Translations under genes and position numbers: made by a program
Shown here: in pieces, positions 56,997-64,000 of the stretch
Position numbering within the stretch: the first letter of the stretch is position 1
Layout of the letters: the number at the start of each line of letters is the position of its first letter
Notes under the pieces: model-generated
The model's input: the letters and a program-made list of their open reading frames with translations, nothing else
Told to the model about the DNA's origin: nothing
Databases searched by the model: none
Source: Durusdinium trenchii
Taxonomy: Eukaryota; Sar; Dinophyceae; Suessiales; Symbiodiniaceae
Direction: 5' to 3'
Length of the DNA stretch: 64,000 nucleotides
Assembly: GCA_963970005.1 (NCBI GenBank)
Contig: CAXAMN010022917.1
Location: 1,455,748-1,519,747, forward strand

Positions 56997-58646
56997 CTGT
57001 CTGCTTGCTCATTTTCCATCGTATGGAGCAAAGACGGCATGGCGCGCGAGCACAGCGAACCATCGCTAGCGGACAGTAGCCAGTCTTGATCTCTCTTTTC
57101 CGAACCATCACCTGTGCATCGAAGCGAATGACATTGCGGAAGCTCATGTCATCCTTGGCCACCACCACATCCCCAGATCAAGGTTTTCTTCCCAAGCCTG
57201 CAAGCTTCAGGCCCACGAGGTCACCTTCTGTGGCGGAGTCTCGTGCTTGAGAAAACATTTGAATGCTATCCACAGTGGCCTCACTCTCATCTCCATCTTC
57301 TGGCAGAAGCCTGATTTCCTCACCTGCTTGAAGGCACCCTTGCTCTACGCGGCCAGCCACGATCTTGGTACGATCTCGTGGTGTGCAATACACGTTGGAG
57401 ATTGACATCCGCAAAGGCTGGAGCTCTGCTTGAGAGCTCTGCTTCGGCCGGAACACTTGATTCAAAACATCGTACAAAGTCTTCACATGAATGGTCTCCT
57501 GGCCTATCTGCAACTCCTGTCCTGGCCACCAAGCCATGTTGCTTGATGCAGCGATCACATTGTCGCCCGTGTGGCTACAGAGTGGCAGGATGGGAATGGA
57601 AGTTTCGACTACTCCTTTGGGCCATCCGACCTTTGCCAGCAAGCGCTTCACTTCGCTCCTGATCTCATTAAACCGCTCTTCCCGTGCTCGGCCGCTTCCG
57701 TAAAAGAGGTCACCTAAGGTCCAAGCCGTGATCAAAAACGAAAGTCCAATTCAGCTCTTTTCAGGGACAGGGATCATCATGGATCCAAGTGCTCCCTTCA
57801 AAAGGCAGGAAATGCATCAGGTGATGTGCTACTCTATATGTGGAGCCCTTTCGCTGTCAAACAAAGAGCCTGAAATGTCCAGCCAAACACCAATGCATCT
57901 GAGTCACAATCCATCTTGTTTACCACAACGCACATCTGTTGTATACCCAAGAGTCTCAACAACCGGCCATGTTGTCGCGTTCCGCCTTCAATGTATTCCC
58001 TGCTACTTGGCTGCACTGAGCTAGTGAAGCTTCCGTCAGCAGGAACCAACAGGATAGCAGCCTCCGCTTGTGAGGCACCCATTAACATATTCCTTGGATC
58101 GTGCACTCAATGATAGGTTCCATGGAACCAAGACTGCAATTCTGTCTGTTCAGAGTTTAGATCGATTGTTGACATTGATTTGCAATGTACCATTAGCAGC
58201 AGGATCTTTCCCCAGCGGCTCGCACGGCAAAAAAAACCTTGTATGACTGGTCGGCCAAGGCTCTTGATGAAATCGCGATGACCCGAACAATCCACTAGCG
58301 TGTAGTTCCATTTGTCCGTGAAGAACTCATGCCTCTTGCAAGTGATGGTGATTCCTCCTGAGCAAGGTTGGCTACTAGCAAAAACAGAAAGACCCACAGC
58401 ACACATGTCATCCATGACTTGCGGTCCTTGAACTCAATTCTTGATAAATTTGAACACATCTTGTCATTCATCTTCCCATGAAGCGTTATCGGATTCTGCC
58501 ATGATTCTAAGATGCTCTTCCGGGGTAGCAAGGCATGGCACCAGGTCTTTCCTTCCAAGCATGTAGAGTAGGGTTCCAGCAAGTGAGGTCTTCCCTGAGT
58601 CCACATGTCCGCAAAGCGCCACTGTCAAGCGCTTGGCTTCCATCAA
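56997..58646 (-). pseudogene. EFL: EFL (elongation factor-like) GTPase, divergent copy with in-frame stop
   Basis: EFL is the GTPase that delivers aminoacyl-tRNA to the ribosome in organisms lacking EF-1alpha. E1 starts at ATG 58646 with G1 GHVDSGKT. E2 58357-58264 has GITITCKRHEFFTDKWNYTL and G3 DCSGHRDFIK. E3 58092-57908 has NMLMGASQAEAAILLVPADG, GGTRQHGRLLRLLG and G4 NKMD. E4 57713-56997 gives domain 2 (VGWPKGVVETSIPILP, NVYCTPRDRTKIVAGRVEQG) and domain 3 (DVVVAKDDMSF, YCPLAMVRCARAPCR). E3/E4 join in phase at NKMDC. TGA at 57180-57178 interrupts the text between GLGRKP and SGDVVV in an otherwise continuous frame. E1 also meets a stop after ASWEDE, probably at a missed intron. The last about 60 residues are not clearly present; weakly similar pieces in two frames lie at 56800-56570. 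It is probably a pseudogene or a fast-evolving paralogue. Confidence 0.75.
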
Positions 58647-58659
58647 TGCACCCCTTGTT

Positions 58660-59695
58660 GTGCCACGTTCTGTTGCGTGCGCGTGGGTTCACGGCAGTGG
58701 GTGACACATTGGGTTTTTGTTGCCATCTGCACCAGTGGGATGACAACTGCAAAGATATGTGTATACGTGTTCAAGTTGAAGTGACACAACAGGGTCAAGA
58801 CCGATTTAGTAATGAACCATAGAAGGAGCCTGGAGCATGAGATGGAGTTCAATTGCCAGGCATCATGAAACAGTTGATCTAGTTCATAGGGGACACACAA
58901 ATCTGAATATACTGTATCTGAATATGAATCCATGTCGAGCCACGACTGCAGTAGCCGATTTGCTCGGCAAAGGAACACACAATCAAATAATATCTCGTTG
59001 TGACTGGCAATGGTTCGAACCTAACCTAGTGATATTGTTTGACCAAAGGAACATGTGCACATATATATTATATACATAATCTCTATATATATATATATCA
59101 ATGGGCCAAGGGCTACTATATATATATATATGTATATGATTGGTTGACGGTTGACGGTGCACCCTACAAAAGCCATATCCACTGTACCCATTCAGGGAGG
59201 AGGTTGATATAGATTGACACACACTCTGCATGCTCAGCACATATTCTTTCTTGGAGCATGAAATATCATGAGATGTAGGTCCTCAGAGGTGGAATGCCTC
59301 ACAGCATATCCTTCAGGAAGCTGTGGAAAGTCAATCCGAATTGCATGCAAAGAATTGCTGATCTCTACAAGTTGTGAGTGCAGCAAATCTCGTTTTGCGA
59401 ACTCTTGCTTCAATCAAGCACGTTTTCAGACTAGCAAAATGCTTCTGACAAAGCCATACAAAAGGCACTGACCGCAAAACGACAAAGCATGGCAACTCAA
59501 TTTGCCATAAATGTAATACAACGAAAATGCATTGAACAGGACAAGCCGAGGGTGTCCCTGTTGTTCCCTATTATCTGTGTGTTTGTTAGGTTTCCCGTCA
59601 CCTGATGGTGAAAAAAACTGCACAAAAAGAAACAAAACACCGGCAAGCGTGCACGAAAACCGCACATCACCATGAAGAAGCATAGGAACTATGCA
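58660..59695. other. No supported gene; (TA)n tracts at 59060-59140
   Basis: AT-rich, with TATATATATA runs flanking CAATGGGCCAAGGGCTAC. This would be the upstream flank of the EFL locus. No spliced-leader remnant or TTTT-box promoter could be identified with confidence. Confidence 0.4.
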
Positions 59696-59700
59696 GCTTG

Positions 59701-59946
59701 TCAATTGAACATGAATGTATCCTGGTATGTGGACCATTTACAGTCAGCTTTCTGGGAAGTCAGGTAGTTTAGCACTGATGTCCTTGCTGCAATAATGTCA
59801 TTTGTCAATGAGGCTTCAGTATTTGTGTTGTACTTAGACATGGCTTTAGTCTCTTGCGTCCGCCTTAACGTTTGAGACATCCCCGTAGGCGAACGCAAGT
59901 TAAGCATGAAGCATGGACTCGAGTTTGTGCTGGCCACACTCCACAA
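59701..59946 (-). CDS. Candidate coding segment, unknown
   Basis: An 81-codon minus frame reads MSQTLRRTQETKAMSKYNTN and TNDIIAARTSVLNYLTSQKA. Hydrophilic and helical, but with no visible splice borders or domain. A short minus exon candidate AEEAETAKAETATG (after CACCTTCCAG, about 60180) lies upstream and could belong with it. Confidence 0.25.
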   Translation of the reverse strand: MWSVASTNSSPCFMLNLRSPTGMSQTLRRTQETKAMSKYNTNTEASLTNDIIAARTSVLNYLTSQKADCKWSTYQDTFMFN

Positions 59947-60711
59947 GTGAATCTTGCCGAGTTGATGTCTGTATGGACATTATCACACAACGAGGTGTCG
60001 GTCGAATAAAAGAAAGCCAAAACGCACTGGGTGGGGGGATTTCCCAGTTTCTTCCCAAGAACTAGCCCGTTTTCCCCGTTTTGGTGAGTGAGTCTTGGGA
60101 CTTGGCCCTCTTCGGCGCCCTAAAGCTTCAAAACACTCAACCCGTGGCTGTCTCAGCCTTGGCCGTCTCAGCCTCCTCCGCCTGGAAGGTGGGTCCAAGA
60201 TGATCCAAGTGATGGCCTTTTTTCGAACTCAGAAAGGCGTGGAGGCATCCATCCCTCTGACTCAGCAGCATCCAAAACACAACAGTGCATGGCAACAAGG
60301 TTTATCCCCTTAGAGCTAGGGTTCTCGTCAGTCTTTGTCAAGACATCATGGGTTGTCAAGAACCCTTCGAAGTGCTGAAAGCAAGCAGCAACCACAGAGC
60401 AACATCTCCCAACATATGGCAGTCGCAGGTCGGCTTACCAGCGTTGAGCTGCAGGCAGCAGGCACCCAACTGCCAATAATAATTCATCTGATGCTTTTTT
60501 CATTAGTCGAAGGGGTCAACTGCCGACGCATGGGTTTTTCTGGACTGGTTGCGATGGGTGCCTGTGCTGCTTCTGGGGCCCTCTTACACAAGAGGAGCAC
60601 GAAACCCAACTGGCACCCCATGGCACCACGGGAGTCCAAGCTCTGATGGCTAACACTCCGTCCCCCTGACCCTGCCACATCGGAGAGGAGGTGCTCCGGA
60701 GCAGTCGCGAT

Positions 60712-60846
60712 GCCCTTTGTTACTAGTAGCTTCTTGTTACTACTAGTACGGCACTTGTTACTAGTAGCGATGCACCTGTTACTACTAGCGATGCACTAGA
60801 AACTAGTAGCTTCTTGTTCCTAGTAGCTACTAGTAGCGTCCTTGCT
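60712..60846 (-). repeat. Modular dispersed repeat, copy 7 (inverted orientation)
   Basis: Read on the minus strand, it gives GGACGCTACTAGTAGCTACT, AGGAACAAGAAGCTACTAGT, TGCATCGCTAGTAGTAACAG, TGCATCGCTACTAGTAACAA and GTGCCGTACTAGTAGTAACA, the same words in the same kind of order as the plus-strand copies. Confidence 0.85.
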
Positions 60847-60859
60847 CCTGTCCTGACCC

Positions 60860-61825
60860 TGCCTCTGCTTCACAAAGGATGGATTGGAGCATGCGAGGGA
60901 TTTGATCCTGGCAAGATTTGGATGCCATGGGAAGCGGACCTCTGCCTCTGGCAAATCCAAGTTCATGATCGACTCTACAGAAACAGAAATGGCAGGGAGC
61001 ACTCTTGTCGCTGCTCTTTTCATGTTTTGTTTCATGTTTTATATGTGTTTTTTAATATGTTTGTTGATGTCTTTTTGAGCATCTTCGCTTGAACAGGCAG
61101 GGAGCACTACCCTGGCCAGGGACATCAAAATGGGCCTTGGCTAGGATTCGATGAAGTCCACGACATACACAGTACATGTCACAAACCGAATGAACAAACA
61201 TCCTGGTGGTTTCTCGGTGTGTCTGCTCAAACCAGGGAGGTCATATCTAAGAGCTCGGCAACAAGTCAAGTAGCTCCGTATCACTCGGATCATGTTTCCA
61301 CCTCCACGTCCGCAGAGGCGGCCGCGGTGACAAACTCTCTTTGGATGAGAAGAAACTGAAGAACGATGGAAAATAGCAATGTCATATATGCCACGGGGTT
61401 TTAATGCATATAACTATAACTTATAACTTGGTCACGGACTCCAAATTGGGATGTGACTTAATATAACAGATACAGGAAGCCGGATAAGTCACTGACTGGA
61501 TGACAACCCACACGCGAAGGTTGGTTCTCCGGCCATTTCTTTGCAGTATGTTCTCGGCAGCCCGCGGTGGAGCCCTTTTTTGCGTTACGTCACAGGGCAC
61601 GTTGAGACCCAAGGACCCAAGGAGAGGGACATGGAACCCCAATGCTGTTGGCGTTAAAGGAAACACCTGTTGAAACAGCTGCAATGGTTGTTATAGCGCA
61701 TTGCAAGAGCAATGGTTCATCTGTTTGCAATTGCGGACATTTGCGGACAACCTGTTTGCAATTGTTGTATTCATATATCATTACAAATCATGAGCACTAC
61801 AATTGGATACAGTTGGTCCATACCC
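60860..61825. other. No supported gene
   Basis: Short frames only; AT-rich near 61000-61090 and 61400-61440. ATTGCGGACATTTGCGGACA and repeated CTGTTTGCAATTG near 61720-61765 form a small direct repeat. Confidence 0.4.
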
Positions 61826-61829
61826 CTTA

Positions 61830-62340
61830 AAAATTATCCTAAAATGCACCGCAATGGCATTGGTTTCATCATGTTTCATCAACACCTTCCCTGGTACCAC
61901 ACCCATCAAGGGCGGCCGCCCAGCTAGGAAGCTGACGTTTGGATTGGGATGGCATTGTGCGGTTGGAGAGCATAACAAATGGGCCTGCGAAGCGACACGA
62001 GCGACATGGTTGAAGGCACCACGTTCAAGTCAAAAACGAACAAAACAGAGGGTTCGTAAGGGCCGGGCATGTTGTCTATGATGATCACCTCAATATCTGC
62101 AAGATTGTGAAAACACAAACTATCAAAACATTCAAAAACTATATGATGTTGTATTATGTTGATTTATATTATATAGAACTAATATCACGATGTGGTTCCG
62201 ATCAGCGGCTGTGAGGAAGTGCCAGCGACCATGGCCCCCAGCATGATTCAAGTCACGGCCGAGCTTGGATAAGTCCTGGACCGCCGCACTCTCGCCCGTC
62301 GCAAGAACCGGACAGCAACCGCTGTGTGGGCGAAGATCAG
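61830..62340 (-). CDS. Candidate gene, three exons, unknown product
   Basis: Three minus-strand stretches lie in order. About 62340-62189 reads GESAAVQDLSKLGRDLNHAG and GHGRWHFLTAADRNH, before a possible GTGATA donor. 62096-62047, after AATCTTGCAG, reads IEVIIIDNMPGPYEPS. 61931 to about 61830, after ACGTCAG, reads FLAGRPPLMGVVPGKVLMKH and DETNAIAVHFR. Each is markedly protein-like, but the intron phases I tested do not all match, so the join is uncertain. The strand-like IEVIIIDN followed by a Pro/Gly loop hints at a globular enzyme; the family is unknown. Confidence 0.35.
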
Positions 62341-62387
62341 AAAGAGAAGTGCAGAAATTCTGACCAACATGTATCATACTATCAACA

Positions 62388-62492
62388 TCTCGCTACTAGG
62401 AACAGGTGCATCGCTACTAGTAACAAGTGCCTTACTAGTAGAAACAAGAAGCTATTAGAAACAAGTGCCTTACTAGTAGTTTCTAATGCTTG
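62388..62492 (+). repeat. Modular dispersed repeat, copy 8
   Basis: GCTACTAGGAACAGGTGCAT, CGCTACTAGTAACAAGTGCC, TTACTAGTAGAAACAAGAAG, CTATTAGAAACAAGTGCCTT and ACTAGTAGTTTCTAATGC, five consecutive units. Confidence 0.85.
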
Positions 62493-62499
62493 CCTTTCT

Positions 62500-63045
62500 T
62501 TGGCATTCTTTTTGTAATACTGGACCGGGTGGTGGGCTCACCCAGTCTCGTATTGACTCTACCAAGACTCGCAGGGCCTGGGTGTTTAACAAACCTCTCT
62601 CGCTGAACTAGCCAGGCATTTCATGTTTCGTGTCGTGTAGTCTTCTACATCTAAACTAAATACCACACCTACTAGGTCACTAGGTCTTGCTTACGATGAA
62701 AAGGGCTTCCAAACCTTGACAAAGCTTTTGACTAGAGTCATCTAGGGTCCAACATGTCAGTGAATTAGAATCTGTTTCAGAAAAAGGATGGAAAACCACT
62801 TGGCGACCCTTCACCGCACAACACGTAGCCCTACGGCATCAAAACGGCTTCTCCTTGACGTAGCCTTCCTTGTAGCGTGTGCAAGCTTCTCTAAAAAGCC
62901 TGGCTGTGAGCGACAGTCTGGAAGTGAAGTGAAGGATTCACGAGCGAGAGTCAAGTACTGTCAGTGTTGAACGGAATAGTAGTGACCTCGGGGTCACTGA
63001 CAAGCAACATGTTTTCTGTGATAGAGAGAGGGGCTTTCACCACTC
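62500..63045. other. No supported gene
   Basis: Only short frames, no motif and no clear splice-site pair. Confidence 0.4.
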
Positions 63046-63049
63046 ATAC

Positions 63050-63133
63050 CTGTACGAAGACGTCCGTCGGAATCCGTCGCCGTGAACAAACAGCCGGTGG
63101 TTGCATTAACTTTCGAAACCAGTCCAAAAGAAC
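63050..63133 (-). CDS. Candidate exon with consensus splice sites, unknown protein
   Basis: An 84-base minus-strand exon between an acceptor (ACTCGTGTAG, G follows) and a donor (CGTACAG then GTATGAG) reads SFGLVSKVNATTGCLFTATD and then SDGRLRT. It enters and leaves in phase 1, so skipping it would keep the frame. NATT is a possible N-glycosylation site. Upstream minus-strand text near 63350-63260 (LLDVLDTRGWIQHRRGHERK) may be another exon of the same gene. Confidence 0.45.
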
Positions 63134-63249
63134 CTACACGAGTTCCAACAGTCATGTAAGTTTGTTGCACGAAAAATGTGTTAGGGCAGGCAAGTTGCAT
63201 TTGCATGTTTTTGGGGTCCATGCTCAATTAGAGATGGATCTCTGATCCA

Positions 63250-64000
63250 TACTCGCATTTCGCTTCAGTGCGCACGAACTTTCGTTTGCGTTCATGCCCG
63301 CGCCTGTGCTGAATCCACCCGCGGGTGTCCAGAACGTCAAGAAGAGAATTCTGGGCACCGGTTCCGGGACACATCCCATTGGCCCATTGGCCCATATCGC
63401 CGTGCTTTCACAGCGGAACTTTTGTAACTCACAACGAAAGTGTCTCACTTCCTTGTCACAAATGATATAGAAAAAATAAACAGCAAAGGTGAGTCCATGC
63501 CGCTAAACCTTCCCATCCTCGAAAAGAGAACACCGGAACGGCTCGAAGATCTGCCCGAACAGCAGAAAAGCAAAGGGGAAGACTTATTCAGAGATGTATG
63601 AGGAGTAACCAAATAAGCATATGGCATATAATATATATATACACAGTCTATAGATGTCTATAGTCTATATAGTAAAAGAGCGACACATTGCATCTGTTGG
63701 TCTACTCGCTGAGGGCCAGAAGTTGCGGCCCCACAGTGATCCTCCTGATCTTCCTGATTTCTCGACACCATCCGGGCTCTCCAGGCCGCATACAAGGCAG
63801 TCGATGCCGTGAAGACCGCCACCTGCTCTCCCACCGAACGGTGGACGCTCCAAGGACCCGAACGTTGGATGAAAACCCGCCGGGCCCGGCCCTAGGGATC
63901 CAGTCGTGTTGGAGACACTGTTACGTAGGTGCCAGGAGGGCCGGGTATATGTATGTATATGTTTGGTTTCGATGGCCATATCCTGTTTGGGAGCTCTGTT
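63250..64000. other. No gene supported with confidence
   Basis: A minus-strand stretch after GGGAGAGCAG (about 63830) reads VAVFTASTALYAAWRARMVS and then RNQEDQED. It is probably an exon, but the overlapping frames are open too. A TA-rich tract lies at 63628-63650. Confidence 0.3.

Noticed and set aside
1-64000. CRISPR array, rRNA genes, bacterial operons or replication origin
   Set aside because: No spaced identical direct repeats of CRISPR type, no rRNA core sequences and no ribosome-binding-site-led gene strings were seen; the intron-rich pattern is eukaryotic.

Overview
The window looks like nuclear DNA of a dinoflagellate, most likely a Symbiodiniaceae-type genome. Coding density is very low. 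Genes are broken into short exons of about 40-160 bases, and several introns use GC (possibly GA) donors instead of GT. Nearly all exons begin with G directly after the acceptor AG, a known dinoflagellate habit. The translation factor present is EFL, the GTPase that replaces EF-1alpha in dinoflagellates. No bacterial operon, rRNA, CRISPR array or convincing tRNA was seen.

Three loci can be named. (1) On the minus strand, about 40021 to 34130, a gene of at least ten exons encodes a 12-helix major facilitator superfamily (MFS) transporter; most exon phases agree where I could test them. (2) On the minus strand, 33572 to 29507, lies a decayed mobile-element gene. A P-loop ATPase section with Walker A and B motifs is followed by a KDZ-type transposase section (CxC-type cysteine cluster, DGN, YDxxC, FHxxGH and E motifs). 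Its frame is broken by at least one stop and several frameshifts. (3) On the minus strand, 58646 to 56997, is a divergent EFL gene with all GTP-binding motifs but an in-frame TGA between domains 2 and 3. A fourth locus, at 6753-6439, resembles the C-terminal end of a 2-oxoglutarate/Fe(II) oxygenase-like protein and may extend upstream to about 10035.

Scattered single exons of unknown function, many rich in coiled coil or acidic residues, are supported only by a good reading frame next to plausible splice sites (for example 23130-24375, 10790-11243, 14947-15104, 45788-46123, 51533-51848, 55675-55872, 63050-63133). Most lie on the minus strand, so much of the window may be one long minus-strand gene cluster, as is common in dinoflagellates.

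The rest is repeats and intergenic or intronic DNA. The window opens with two tandem arrays (about 60 bp and exactly 73 bp periods). A modular dispersed repeat made of short words joined by ACTAGTAACAAG-like linkers occurs at eight or more places in both orientations. There is an 84-bp MITE with perfect 15-bp inverted ends plus a second degraded copy, a 1.9-kb element bounded by about 37-bp inverted repeats (41220-43140), a perfect 17-bp-arm hairpin at 49190, and many microsatellites. All gene models are read by eye; no alignment or transcript evidence was available.
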